Below, piece by piece: positions 24,807 through 33,749 of a stretch of DNA of 64,000 bases (its first letter is position 1; each line of letters opens with the position of its first letter). Origin of the DNA: Chryseobacterium sp. OSA05B (GTDB lineage: Bacteria > Bacteroidota > Bacteroidia > Flavobacteriales > Weeksellaceae). The DNA lies in NCBI RefSeq assembly GCF_019970065.1, contig NZ_JAHXYH010000003.1:248001-312000 (forward strand). Reading direction: 5' to 3'. Below the pieces are notes generated by a model that was not told where the DNA came from, ran no database searches, and worked only from the letters and a program-made list of their open reading frames with translations. The position numbers and the translations under genes were made by a program.

Positions 24807-26282
24807 TTACAAGACTTCCTTCAAAATAGCTACACTCCTTTCCAGTTCTTCAAGAGACGGTGATGCAAATCCTAATCTTAAGGCATTTTCATCAAATTGA
24901 GGATATCGGTGAGCTTTTCCGTCTGATACATATAATCCTTTTGACAAAGCTTTTTTAGCTAATTTTTCAAGGTCAATGGACCTGTCAAATTTTGTCCAGA
25001 CAGACATTCCTCCGGTGGGTATTGTAAATTCCACGGCATCTTTCAGTTTATCGCTTAGTTGTTGACAGAAAAAATTCCTTCTTTCTTCGTAGACCAACAA
25101 CGTTTTTCTGAGGTATCGCTGTACCGTGCCATCATTCAGAATTTCTCCCATGGCATTATCCAGAATATGATCTCCCTGACGATCCAGCAAAAGACGTATT
25201 TTAGAAAGATATTCGATCACATTTTCAGAAGCCACCAGATAGCCCATCCTGAAAGCAGGAGAAAGCGTTTTACTGAATGAACCACAATAAATCACCATTC
25301 CGTTTTCATCCGCACTTGCTAATGGAAGCAGCGGTCGATGACTGTAATGAAAATCAAAATCGTAATCGTCCTCAAAGATAATGAACTGATATTCTTTCGC
25401 CAGTCTCAGCAGCTCAAGTCTTCTGTCGATACGAAGCGGAACCGTAGTCGGAAAATGATGATGTGGAGTTACATAAACCATTCTCACCTGTTGCTTTTCA
25501 CAGATTTTTTTCAATTCATCTACTACAAGACCATGTTCGTCCACAGGAATCATCATGTGATTGGCTTTGGCATGAGCAAAATTCGCTTCAGCCCTTCCCC
25601 ATCCCGGATAGCCGGAAACAATAGTGTCTCCGGGCTCTATCAATCCATTGCAGACAGTATTAAGACCCATTAAAGTACCCCGCACAGAAAGAATATTTTT
25701 TAAGGTCGTTTTCAGTCCTCTGCTTTCAGTCAGATATTTTGAAATAGCTTCTCTGTAATAAACGGAACCATCCGGATAGCTGTAGTTTCCGAATTTGTCA
25801 TAGAGTCCGCTTCTGGTCAGCTGATTTCTGTAAGCCCGGTATAATTCATGGAGCGGAGCAAGCGTAGGATCGGGAAATCCATCGTCCAGATGAAGTTTTG
25901 CTTTGACCGGAGAAAAAGTCACAAGATAATCCTTTTGATCGATCTTAAACCCTGCCTGTTTTTGTGGAATAAGCTGATGAGAGCCCTGAAGGGTTTCAGG
26001 TTTGTATTCAGGAAGATAGGAGGAGATAAAGGTTCCCTTTCCTACAAAGCTTTCCAGCCAGCCCTGAGTCTGTAATTCTTCATAAGCTTTAGAAACGGTA
26101 ATTCTATTAATATTCAAAATATCAGCCAGCTGTCTCGAACTGGGTAACTTCTGCCCGGATTGAATCTTTCCGGTCTTTATCAAAGAAAGAATACGATCGG
26201 CAAGCTGAAGGTAAACAGGCTTTTCTAAACTGCGGTTCAGTTCAAAATCATTCAGAATCTGCTTGAATATTGGACTATCCAT
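24807..26282 (-). CDS. MocR-type GntR regulator with aminotransferase domain
   Basis: 491 aa. The N-terminal GntR winged helix has PVYLQLADRILSLIKTGKIQ and SGQKLPSSRQLADIL...INRITVSKAYEELQTQGW. It is fused to a fold-type I aminotransferase domain with EDDYDFDFHY and the PLP-lysine motif CGSFSKTLSPAFRMGY. MocR proteins sense PLP or amino-acid aldimines; PdxR is the best-known example. A clear paralogue sits beside the biotin operon at 58866. No divergent target gene adjoins this copy, and no exact TAnnTTTG precedes it. Confidence 0.9.
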   Translation of the reverse strand: MDSPIFKQILNDFELNRSLEKPVYLQLADRILSLIKTGKIQSGQKLPSSRQLADILNINRITVSKAYEELQTQGWLESFVGKGTFISSYLPEYKPETLQGSHQLIPQKQAGFKIDQKDYLVTFSPVKAKLHLDDGFPDPTLAPLHELYRAYRNQLTRSGLYDKFGNYSYPDGSVYYREAISKYLTESRGLKTTLKNILSVRGTLMGLNTVCNGLIEPGDTIVSGYPGWGRAEANFAHAKANHMMIPVDEHGLVVDELKKICEKQQVRMVYVTPHHHFPTTVPLRIDRRLELLRLAKEYQFIIFEDDYDFDFHYSHRPLLPLASADENGMVIYCGSFSKTLSPAFRMGYLVASENVIEYLSKIRLLLDRQGDHILDNAMGEILNDGTVQRYLRKTLLVYEERRNFFCQQLSDKLKDAVEFTIPTGGMSVWTKFDRSIDLEKLAKKALSKGLYVSDGKAHRYPQFDENALRLGFASPSLEELERSVAILKEVL

Positions 26283-26355
26283 TTTACATATATTGAATCA
26301 TAAATATAAACCAATATTGCCTGAATATTTTCATGAAGCCAAAAAAAATCTCTCA

Positions 26356-26384
26356 ATAAAAAAGAGCGGTACAACGACCGCTCT
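26356..26384 (-). terminator. Terminator after the thioredoxin-like gene
   Basis: Perfect 8-bp stem AGAGCGGT/ACCGCTCT with loop ACAACG. On the minus strand it is followed by TTTTTTATTG, 19 nt past the stop at 26403. Confidence 0.85.
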
Positions 26385-26402
26385 GTAATGACATATTTAC
26401 TA

Positions 26403-26921
26403 TTATTTCTTTTTTCTGAAGTACGTACCAAGAAACTCCTCCAGCTCCTTCCCGTGAAGATTTTTAGCTATAATTTTCCCTTCCCCATCTATAATCACAT
26501 TAAAAGGAAGCTCCTCGATATTATAGGCTTTAGCTACAGGACTTTTCCAGAATTTCAAGTCACTCACCTGAATCCAGTTGATGACGAAACGGTCTATAGC
26601 TTTTTGCCAGCTCTCTTTGTTCTTATCCAAAGAAACGCCTAAGATTTCAAACTGTTGTCCTTTCACCTGATCAGAAAAAGTGTTGTATAAAGTTTTCAGT
26701 TCCGGCTGTTCACCAACGCACGGAGCGCACCAGGTAGCCCAGAAATCGATCAGGACGACTTTTCCTTTTAATGATGAAAGAGAAAATGAGCTGCCATCTG
26801 GTTTTGATAAAGTGATTTCAGGGGCTTGATGGCCAATCTCTATTTTAGTCTGCTGTGCAGCGGTATATCCTGTAAGAATAAGTACAGAAAATAAAGTAAG
26901 AAAAGCTCTCATACTAATCAT
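26403..26921 (-). CDS. TlpA/ResA-like thioredoxin-fold thiol:disulfide reductase
   Basis: 172 aa. A signal peptide (MRAFLTLFSVLILTGYTAAQ) precedes an AhpC/TSA-thioredoxin domain with the redox motif WATWCAPC (C65/C68) and the cis-proline region NIEELPFNVIID. The family reduces disulfides in the periplasm, e.g. during cytochrome c assembly. It overlaps the end of the upstream rhodanese-like gene by 8 nt if it begins at 26921 (M4 at 26912 is the alternative), so they are translationally coupled. Confidence 0.9.
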   Translation of the reverse strand: MISMRAFLTLFSVLILTGYTAAQQTKIEIGHQAPEITLSKPDGSSFSLSSLKGKVVLIDFWATWCAPCVGEQPELKTLYNTFSDQVKGQQFEILGVSLDKNKESWQKAIDRFVINWIQVSDLKFWKSPVAKAYNIEELPFNVIIDGEGKIIAKNLHGKELEEFLGTYFRKKK

Positions 26922-27348
26922 TGGTAGGATAATCTTTGTCCAGCCAGTCTACTTTGATATTTTTGGGAAGGTTCAAAAGTTTGGCATTTTTGAATCCCAT
27001 TTCCTGTAGCAGATTAAATGCAGGACGGATGTTTGGACATTTCACAAAAGGACAGCAACCGCAGTAAATCACTACTTCTTTTCCTTTCGGGATGTTTTTG
27101 AGATAGTTTCTTAATTTTTCAAGATTTTCAGGTTCATGGGTTGGACCGATATCCACGGAGCCTTTGATAATAGCTTCCGGACCCACAGAAATGATTACGA
27201 CGTCTTTTGTTTTGTTTTCTGTGATTCTTGCGGCTAAAAGCGCGGGATCCATTAGTTGACTTTCATTCCACGGATCCTGTTTCTGCTGTGCGGAAAACTG
27301 GCTGAACATGGAACAGACCATACAAGCCATGATAAACAAATATTTCAT
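26914..27348 (-). CDS. Exported rhodanese-like protein with Cys cluster
   Basis: 144 aa. The signal peptide ends SQFSAQ. The mature part is a rhodanese-like fold: DPALLAARITENKTKDVVIISVG, GSVDIGP, and the active loop VIYCGCCPFVKCPNIRPAF, with four Cys (C96, C98, C99, C104) where a rhodanese has one catalytic Cys. It then has GFKNAKLLNLP and W(L)DKDYPT. Coupling to a periplasmic thiol reductase suggests that the partner keeps these cysteines reduced. A minus-strand TATCTTTG (27369-27362) is a candidate -7 element. Confidence 0.75.
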   Translation of the reverse strand: MKYLFIMACMVCSMFSQFSAQQKQDPWNESQLMDPALLAARITENKTKDVVIISVGPEAIIKGSVDIGPTHEPENLEKLRNYLKNIPKGKEVVIYCGCCPFVKCPNIRPAFNLLQEMGFKNAKLLNLPKNIKVDWLDKDYPTND

Positions 27349-27497
27349 TCTTCTTTTTTAACAAAGATATGAAATTAGCCATCAGATCTATGGTAAGCAT
27401 AAGGAAGTTTGATCTGTTTTAATCCATCTGAGCTTAAAAAATTTATATATTTATTGTAGATATATCATGAAAGTACAAACAAAACCCAATCAATACC

Positions 27498-29156
27498 ATG
27501 GAAGAAAAGTTCCAGCCTGACGTTATTATTGTAGGAACTGGATTAGCAGGACTTACGGCTGCTATGGAAATTACCAACGTCGGGAAAAAAGTGCTTCTTC
27601 TGGATCAGGAAACGAAACAGAACATCGGTGGGCAGGCATTCTGGTCATTTGGAGGACTATTTCTGATCAATTCTCCCCAACAGCGAAGAATGGGAATTAA
27701 AGATTCTTATGAACTAGCTCTTCAGGACTGGAAAGGGACGGCTGGTTTTGACCGTGAGGAAGATTACTGGCCCAGAAAATGGGCAGAAGCTTATTTGAAA
27801 TTCGCGGCCAATGAGAAGTACACTTATATTTCTAAACTGGGGATTAAGCTAATGTTTATGGTAGGATGGGCAGAACGTGGTGACGGATCAGCAACCGGCC
27901 ATGGGAATTCTGTGCCACGGTTTCATGTCAGTTGGGGAACCGGAACAGGCGTCATAAAACCTTTTGTAGAAAAAGCTTACGAGGCTAAGGAAAATGGTCT
28001 TCTACAGATGGAATTCAGGCATAGAGTCACTGAACTGATCACAGAAAATGGCAAAATTAAAGGTCTTAAAGGCGATATCCTTGAAAATGATGACAAAGAA
28101 AGAGGCGTTGAAACCAACAGAAATGTGATCGCTCCCTTTGAATATCATGCTCCTCACGTCATTGTGGCATCCGGCGGAATTGGTGCCAATCAAGAGCTGG
28201 TAAGGAAAAACTGGCCGGAAAGATTAGGAAAAGCCCCTGAAAATATGATTTGTGGTGTTCCCGGTTATGTGGATGGTAAAATGATCGGGATTACAGAAAA
28301 TTCCGGAGCACATATTATCAACCCTGACAGAATGTGGCATTATACGGAAGGCATACAAAACTGGAACCCGATATGGCCCAAACACGGCATAAGAATATTA
28401 CCCGGTCCGTCTTCGTTGTGGTTTGATGCTAATGGAAATCGTCTCCCCGCTCCTTTTCTGCCCGGATTTGATACATTAGGAACACTGAAACACATACAGG
28501 ATACTGGGTTTTCCTATTCATGGTTTATTCTGACACAGAAGATTATTAAGAAAGAATTTGCCCTTTCGGGATCAGAACAGAATCCGGATATTACGAATAA
28601 AGATTACGGACTTTTCCTAAAAAGAATCTTTGGAAAAAAAGCACCGGGACCTGTAGAAGCTTTTAAGGAACACGGAAAGGATTTTATTGTTTCCAATGAT
28701 CTGAAAGATCTGGTAGAAAGAATGAACGAACTGTCCGGCAAGCGTCTTTTAAACTATGAAAAAATTAAAGAACAGATCGAAGCCAGAGACCGTGAACTGG
28801 ACAATAAGTATTCAAAAGATACCCAGGTCAATTATATCCGGAATACACGAAATTATTTAGGGGATAAATTAGGCCGTGTAGCCGCTCCGCATAAAATATT
28901 AGCCCCTGAAAACGGCCCTCTCATCGCTGTCCGTCTCAATATTCTTACCCGGAAAACACTCGGAGGAATTAAGACCAATCTCAACGGACAGGTCTTAAGG
29001 GAAGACGACAGTGTCATTGAAGGGCTTTATGCAGCGGGAGAAGCCGCAGGCTTTGGAGGTGGCGGAATGCATGGCTACAGAGCGCTAGAAGGAACATTTC
29101 TGGGTGGATGTATCTTCTCAGGGATGACAGCCGGGCGATATATTGCTGGACTTTAG
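27498..29156 (+). CDS. FAD-binding dehydrogenase (KsdD/fumarate reductase superfamily)
   Basis: 552 aa. The N-terminal dinucleotide fold has VGTGLAGLTAAME (G13, G15, G18) and the C-terminal flavin site has AAGEAAGFGGGGMHGYRALEGTFLGGC. An internal ERGDGSATGHGNSVPRFHVSWGTG and IGGQAFWSFGGLF match the subgroup annotated as FAD-binding dehydrogenase, related to ketosteroid dehydrogenases and flavoprotein subunits of fumarate reductase. Substrate unknown. Cytoplasmic. An SDR gene follows after 115 nt in the same direction, perhaps sharing a metabolic role. Confidence 0.88.
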   Translation: MEEKFQPDVIIVGTGLAGLTAAMEITNVGKKVLLLDQETKQNIGGQAFWSFGGLFLINSPQQRRMGIKDSYELALQDWKGTAGFDREEDYWPRKWAEAYLKFAANEKYTYISKLGIKLMFMVGWAERGDGSATGHGNSVPRFHVSWGTGTGVIKPFVEKAYEAKENGLLQMEFRHRVTELITENGKIKGLKGDILENDDKERGVETNRNVIAPFEYHAPHVIVASGGIGANQELVRKNWPERLGKAPENMICGVPGYVDGKMIGITENSGAHIINPDRMWHYTEGIQNWNPIWPKHGIRILPGPSSLWFDANGNRLPAPFLPGFDTLGTLKHIQDTGFSYSWFILTQKIIKKEFALSGSEQNPDITNKDYGLFLKRIFGKKAPGPVEAFKEHGKDFIVSNDLKDLVERMNELSGKRLLNYEKIKEQIEARDRELDNKYSKDTQVNYIRNTRNYLGDKLGRVAAPHKILAPENGPLIAVRLNILTRKTLGGIKTNLNGQVLREDDSVIEGLYAAGEAAGFGGGGMHGYRALEGTFLGGCIFSGMTAGRYIAGL

Positions 29157-29229
29157 AGAGTTTCAATTCTTAAATGTCAATGGTGAAAGGTAAATTTTGC
29201 TTTGCAAGTGAATGGTGAATGATAGATTT

Positions 29230-29262
29230 AAGAAATAAGAGCCAAGAAACAAGATTTTAGAT
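29230..29262 (+). repeat. Dispersed repeat of the AGAGYCAAGAAMCAAGA family
   Basis: AAGAAATAAGAGCCAAGAAA then CAAGATTTTAGAT, between the FAD dehydrogenase and SDR genes. A related copy with AGAGTCAAGAACCAAGAAT and GATTTTAGAT is at 52401-52460. Confidence 0.45.
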
Positions 29263-29271
29263 ACCAATACA

Positions 29272-30075
29272 ATGAACAGATATTTTGATCATAAAGTGGT
29301 TTGGCTTACAGGAGCTTCATCAGGAATCGGAGAAGCGCTGGTCAATGAGCTGGCTGCCAAAACCAGTGCGAAATTGATTCTTTCCTCAAGAAATAGAGAA
29401 CAACTGTATGCCGTTGCTGAAAAGGCAGGACTGGATGCTTCCCGTTTTGCTGTACTGCCATTGGATCTGGAAGAGTATAAAAAGATGCCGGATATTGCAG
29501 CAGAAGCGATAGAAAAATTCGGGAAAATTGACATTCTGATCAACAATGCAGGGCTTTCACAGCGATCTCTCGCTATGGAAACAGATATTGAAGTAGACAA
29601 ACGACTGATGGATGTTGATTTTTTAGGAACCGTGGCCCTTACTAAAACAGTTCTTCCTTATATGATAAGGGACGGTGGTGGTCAGATTGCTGTCGTAACC
29701 AGTCTTATGGGAGTTTTCGGAGCTCCGATGAGAAGCAGTTATGCCGCTGCAAAGCATGCCCTTCACGGTTTTTTTGATGCGTTGCGTGCTGAATTATACA
29801 CGAGGAAAATTCTGGTAACACTCATCTGCCCCGGTTTTATACAGACGAATATTTCTATTAATGCAGTCACTGGCGATGGTTCTCTGCAGGGAACAATGGA
29901 TGATGCTACGGGAAACGGAATGCCTGCTGATGTTTTTGCCAGAAAGATGCTTGCTGCAATAGAGAAAAAGAAAAACCAGGCGGCTATTGGCGGTCAGGAA
30001 GTGATGGGAACTTATCTGAAGAGATTTTTTCCAGGTCTGCTCGCGAGAATTGTGCGTAAAGCAAAAGTGGTTTAA
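29272..30075 (+). CDS. Short-chain dehydrogenase/reductase (DHRS7B-like)
   Basis: 267 aa. Classical SDR: cofactor motif LTGASSGIGEAL (T13-G20), NNAG (91-94), catalytic S144, Y157 and K161 (SSYAAAKHAL), and a C-terminal basic segment (YLKRFFPGLLARIVRKAKVV). N-terminal S-R-N (about 39-41) after the second strand suggests NADP use. It resembles the DHRS7-type branch acting on lipophilic alcohols or ketones. Substrate not evident. Confidence 0.9.
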   Translation: MNRYFDHKVVWLTGASSGIGEALVNELAAKTSAKLILSSRNREQLYAVAEKAGLDASRFAVLPLDLEEYKKMPDIAAEAIEKFGKIDILINNAGLSQRSLAMETDIEVDKRLMDVDFLGTVALTKTVLPYMIRDGGGQIAVVTSLMGVFGAPMRSSYAAAKHALHGFFDALRAELYTRKILVTLICPGFIQTNISINAVTGDGSLQGTMDDATGNGMPADVFARKMLAAIEKKKNQAAIGGQEVMGTYLKRFFPGLLARIVRKAKVV

Positions 30076-30086
30076 TTGTTAATATC

Positions 30087-30120
30087 AGGAAGTTGGAAGC
30101 TGGAAGAGGGAAGTTATTGA
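30087..30120 (+). repeat. Dispersed repeat, GGAAGCTGGAAGA family (forward copy)
   Basis: AGGAAGTTGGAAGCTGGAAG then AGGGAAGTTATTGA, 12 nt after the SDR stop. A reverse copy (AAACTTCCATCTTCCAGCTT, 30220-30239) follows about 100 nt later, with the terminator hairpin between them. Confidence 0.6.
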
Positions 30121-30173
30121 AGTATAAAACATCGCTCCCGTGCAGTTTTATTAACCATCATCATTGAAAATGC

Positions 30174-30219
30174 AGCAAAAAGAAAAATCGATGTCAAGGT
30201 TGAAATCCTTAACATCGAT
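30174..30219 (-). terminator. Terminator after the coiled-coil lipoprotein gene
   Basis: Strong hairpin ATCGATGT-C-AAGG / CCTT-A-ACATCGAT (30187-30219). On the minus strand it is followed by TTTTCTTTTTGCTG. It ends the leftward lipoprotein transcript. Confidence 0.75.
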
Positions 30220-30248
30220 AAACTTCCATCTTCCAGCTTAAAATCAGG

Positions 30249-30782
30249 TTATTTCAACTGATTCTCAGATTCAAACTGTCTTTGTATGGTAAAAAGTTTT
30301 TCATCTGCTTTGAACACTTTCTGATACAGTTGTTGCTTTTCGCGACCCAGTTCAAGCATCTTATCCTGTGCAGCACGGATTACCTTTTCATCCTTACTGT
30401 ACCGCATCAGTTTTTCCTGTTCAATTTCTTTTCTTGAAAACATAAAAAGTTCTTTCAGCACAACATAATAATTGACCGCTGCCTGCTTAACTTCTTTTCC
30501 ATTCTTAATACCTTCAGTATCTATTTTTTCAATATCTGTAATGATCCTGTTGAATTCAGCTTCCTCTTTGTCGATGATATACAGCGCTTTTATGTAATCA
30601 TGAGCGATCAGATAATCCAGTTTCGCGGATTCAAATCCTTTTTCACCAATCAGCATGCCGGAGGTCTGGGATTCTTTTTTAGTGAGAACAGATTGAAGAT
30701 TTTCAGCCTTTTTATCGCTGCAGGAATGAAGAAGGGTCATTCCCAAAATGATCAGCGCCGTTACATTTATTTTCCGGATCAT
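30249..30782 (-). CDS. Coiled-coil lipoprotein, function unknown
   Basis: 177 aa. The lipoprotein signal ends LLHSC (C21). The mature part is almost entirely helical and charged (KEEAEFNRIITDIEKIDTEG, MLELGREKQQLYQKVF), suggesting a coiled coil. I do not recognise the family. It is separated from its neighbours by repeats and has its own terminator. Confidence 0.7.
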   Translation of the reverse strand: MIRKINVTALIILGMTLLHSCSDKKAENLQSVLTKKESQTSGMLIGEKGFESAKLDYLIAHDYIKALYIIDKEEAEFNRIITDIEKIDTEGIKNGKEVKQAAVNYYVVLKELFMFSRKEIEQEKLMRYSKDEKVIRAAQDKMLELGREKQQLYQKVFKADEKLFTIQRQFESENQLK

Positions 30783-30814
30783 AAGAATTAGTTTATAAGT
30801 AATTAAATATATGT

Positions 30815-31807
30815 CTAACGGTTGGGAAGCTGAGCTTTTTCGTAGATCAATCCTTCAGATTTGAGTTCATTCCAGAAGTCTGAAGGAATATCTGCATTAA
30901 GCGCATCCACATTATCTTTCACCTGATCTGTTGTACTCGCTCCGGGAATTATCGAAGCAAATTCATCAGAAGCCAGGACAAAATGCAGGGCGGCGTGTAC
31001 AATATCTGTATTATATTTTCTGGCAATATCAGCAATTCCGGCCCGTTTTTCAGCCATCCCTTTTGGAATCACATCTTTGTAGTTATATCTTTCTCTACCT
31101 GCAATGTATCCTGAGTTATACCCTGCTCCGGAAACCAGTTTTACACCTGCTTTTTTTACAGCCGGAAGAAGTCTGTCAACCGCATCTTCATGTTCCAGGA
31201 TTGAATATTGGGTAGCAGAAAGACAGATATCGGGATCTGCCGATTCAATACAGTCTAAGATGGGTTCAATCTTATTCACTCCCATTCCCCAGGCTTTGAT
31301 AACACCCTGATCGCGCAGCTCGGAAAGAACTTTGAATGCTCCTTCTCTCGCCTGTTTCAGAAAATAAGGATAGCGGTCTCCCACCTGATCTTCAGACAGA
31401 TCATGAATATAAACGATGTCAATATAATTCAGCCCTGTCCTCTGCAAACTGTCTGCAATGGATCTTTTTATAGCATCTGCGGTATAATCATGCTTAAAAT
31501 CATAATTCAAAGGTTTTTTCCACATGGTAGGCGGAACTTCAGACTCCGGGACTTCATGGAACAATCTTCCTACTTTGGTTGAAAATACAAAATCATTCCT
31601 GTCCTGGCCTTTCAGAAAGTCTCCGAATCTTCTTTCACTTTTTGTAAGTCCGTACCACGGAGAGGTATCGTAATAGCGGATACCCAAGTCCCATGCGGCC
31701 TGCAGAATCTGATGAGATTCTTCGTCACTTATATTTTCGAAGGCAGTTCCTATGGCTACTCCCCCTATTCCTAATCTGTGTTTTTCTATTAAAGCATCTG
31801 TTTTCAT
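30815..31807 (-). CDS. Aldo/keto reductase (D-threo-aldose 1-dehydrogenase-like)
   Basis: 330 aa TIM-barrel oxidoreductase. The tetrad is visible as D and Y in YYDTSPWYGLTKSERRFG, K in FSTKVGR and H in IVYIHDLSED. The N-terminus LGIGGVAIGTAF and the insertion around VPPTMWKKPLNYDFKHDY match the branch that includes aldose and pyridoxal dehydrogenases. C-terminal IIPGASTTDQVKDN binds NADP. Monocistronic. The exact substrate cannot be told. Confidence 0.88.
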   Translation of the reverse strand: MKTDALIEKHRLGIGGVAIGTAFENISDEESHQILQAAWDLGIRYYDTSPWYGLTKSERRFGDFLKGQDRNDFVFSTKVGRLFHEVPESEVPPTMWKKPLNYDFKHDYTADAIKRSIADSLQRTGLNYIDIVYIHDLSEDQVGDRYPYFLKQAREGAFKVLSELRDQGVIKAWGMGVNKIEPILDCIESADPDICLSATQYSILEHEDAVDRLLPAVKKAGVKLVSGAGYNSGYIAGRERYNYKDVIPKGMAEKRAGIADIARKYNTDIVHAALHFVLASDEFASIIPGASTTDQVKDNVDALNADIPSDFWNELKSEGLIYEKAQLPNR

Positions 31808-31990
31808 ATGACTGTATTTAAGTGTTGGTCATAAACAGGATGCAAACATCGTGCAGGGCTTACCCATGAAAGTAAAAAAAGATAAGAAATACACTTTAAA
31901 TAAATAGGTTAAAACAACTGTAATACAATAGTTTAATGTATTTATTAAATCAATTAATTGAAGGGTTAAAATTCAATAAGGCTTGCAGCA

Positions 31991-32890
31991 TTAGAGCTCA
32001 ACAACCGTTAAGACATTGTAACCACCCGTATTCAAAAGAGGCCGCTTATCCGGATCCCAGGATACATTGATCCATACGAAAGGTCTTAGTTTATCCCCTG
32101 CATTCAGATATAAACTTGCGGTACTTGCCGATCCTACGATCACAGCATTGGGAGCATTTCCCGTATCCTGTGGATAACCGTTGTTGGTTTTGATTCTCTG
32201 TATCACTGCATTTGAAGGATTCCTTACTTCCCAGATAGCCTCTGTCTGATTTTGTCCGAAACTGGTGTTCACCTGGCTCGGTGCAAGCGCAAAAGTAAAA
32301 GTCACAAAATAGACCCCTGCTCTTGGAGCTATAAACTCTCCTGTGGAAGGGTTAAAATTTGTTCTTGGCTGCCCGGAATCCGAATCCAGCTTTTCTGTCC
32401 ATGAAGTAAGATAAGCAGAAGATCTTCCCGGAATTCCGTCTGTATAGTCACCTATCGGCCAGAGACCGGTTTCAAAAACGGTGGAATTATTGTTGGTTTT
32501 CTCTGCCATCACTACGATTCTCGGTTTTCCATACGGAAGAATAGGTACCCAAACCGTTCCGTCAGAGTATTCGATGTATCCCTGTACTCCGATGGCTGGA
32601 TTCGGATTGTAACGTACAGCCCCGGCGCCGGCTTCTGCAGCGGTTTGATTGGTCATTCCTATCGCCATAGAACCATTAACACCATTTCTGAGATCAATCG
32701 CCATTTTGGGAGCCGCTACTCCTGCGCCTATTTTTCCTGTTTTGTCGATTACAACTTTTTCAGTCGCATTGATCTCAACGGCATTGGCTGAGCTTGGATT
32801 ATTAATACCGATACCTATCTGTGCTGACGCAGCGTTGGAAAGAACTCCAAGACCTATGAACAGCATCATTTTTTTATTTAATTTCATCAT
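31991..32890 (-). CDS. Secreted C1q/TNF-like jelly-roll protein (3 of 3)
   Basis: 299 aa. The signal peptide ends AASAQ. The N-terminal region IGINNPSSANAVEINATEKVVIDKTG resembles tail-fibre-like repeats. It is followed by the family-specific MTNQTAAEAGAGAVRYNPN segment and SDGTVWVPILP. The C-terminal half is a C1q-like beta-sandwich marked by FIAPRAGVYFVTFTFAL. It is the longest and last of three paralogues on one strand; the gap to the preceding gene is 7 nt, so they form an operon. Likely exported surface or adhesion proteins; function unknown. Confidence 0.78.
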   Translation of the reverse strand: MMKLNKKMMLFIGLGVLSNAASAQIGIGINNPSSANAVEINATEKVVIDKTGKIGAGVAAPKMAIDLRNGVNGSMAIGMTNQTAAEAGAGAVRYNPNPAIGVQGYIEYSDGTVWVPILPYGKPRIVVMAEKTNNNSTVFETGLWPIGDYTDGIPGRSSAYLTSWTEKLDSDSGQPRTNFNPSTGEFIAPRAGVYFVTFTFALAPSQVNTSFGQNQTEAIWEVRNPSNAVIQRIKTNNGYPQDTGNAPNAVIVGSASTASLYLNAGDKLRPFVWINVSWDPDKRPLLNTGGYNVLTVVEL

Positions 32891-32897
32891 CCTTTGT

Positions 32898-33749
32898 TTA
32901 TAGTTCGTAAATGCTGATACTGTTATTGGTACCGCTGTTAGCTGTGTTTATGCTTCTGTTGCCTCCGAAATTGTGAAACACTTTAAATTGAATCGTATTG
33001 CCTGTTGACAAATTAAAAATAGCGGTACAGTTGCCTCCTACGATATTACTGACCGTAGAAACATCCCATGCAGGATAGGAATTTACGCTCCTGTAGGTCT
33101 GGATATTATTCGTGGCCGTACTACTTTCAATAATGGTCTCTATCCTCGAATTCTGTGCAATATTTGCATCTGCCAGGGTAATATTGAAAGACACAATATA
33201 AAATCCGTTTCTCGGTGCTGTAAAAGTTCCTGAACTAGCCATAAAGTTAGACTGAGCATCGGTAAGTACAGACCATCCATCTACCTGTGTGATCGCGTTA
33301 TTTGTAAAAGTTAGGGCGCTGCTTTTATTGGCCAGCACCAGTGCTTTTGGGGGCAATGTCATGGGAAGATTATGCCAGGCCACACCGTCGGAGTACTGGA
33401 TAATATTTCCTGCATTGTATCGTATTGCTCCGCCACCGGCAGCTGCAGCGGTCTGTGTACTCGTACCCAAGCCGATAATCCCTTTCTGATCGACAGAACG
33501 GACATCTACTTTTGTTTTGGGATTTAACAGTCCCACGCCCAGCTTGCCTTCAGATGTCACCACAATATCATTTAATATCTGGGGTGCCGAAGGGGGCACA
33601 CTACTGTTATCTTTCGCAGCATCTACATGAAAGGTCTGCATGGGGTCTTTCGTGAATACCCCGGTTTGTGCCTGTACAAAGAAGGGAAGGAAAAAGATCA
33701 ATCCTTTATAGAGCGTCTTCATTTTCATTTTTGTGTTTTTAATGTTCAA
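32898..33749 (-). CDS. Secreted C1q/TNF-like jelly-roll protein (2 of 3)
   Basis: 283 aa from the first ATG; the signal peptide (MKTLYKGLIFFLPFFVQAQ) suggests a true start at 33728 or 33722, which also removes the overlap with the preceding gene. It shares with its neighbours FHVDAAKDNSSVPPSAPQIL, GLGTSTQTAAAAGGGAIRYN, YSDGVAWHNLP and the C1q-type strand FTAPRNGFYIVSFNITLA. The C-terminus SIYEL parallels NVLTVVEL and NLTIIEH in the paralogues. Clearly a product of tandem duplication. Confidence 0.78.
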   Translation of the reverse strand: MNIKNTKMKMKTLYKGLIFFLPFFVQAQTGVFTKDPMQTFHVDAAKDNSSVPPSAPQILNDIVVTSEGKLGVGLLNPKTKVDVRSVDQKGIIGLGTSTQTAAAAGGGAIRYNAGNIIQYSDGVAWHNLPMTLPPKALVLANKSSALTFTNNAITQVDGWSVLTDAQSNFMASSGTFTAPRNGFYIVSFNITLADANIAQNSRIETIIESSTATNNIQTYRSVNSYPAWDVSTVSNIVGGNCTAIFNLSTGNTIQFKVFHNFGGNRSINTANSGTNNSISIYEL

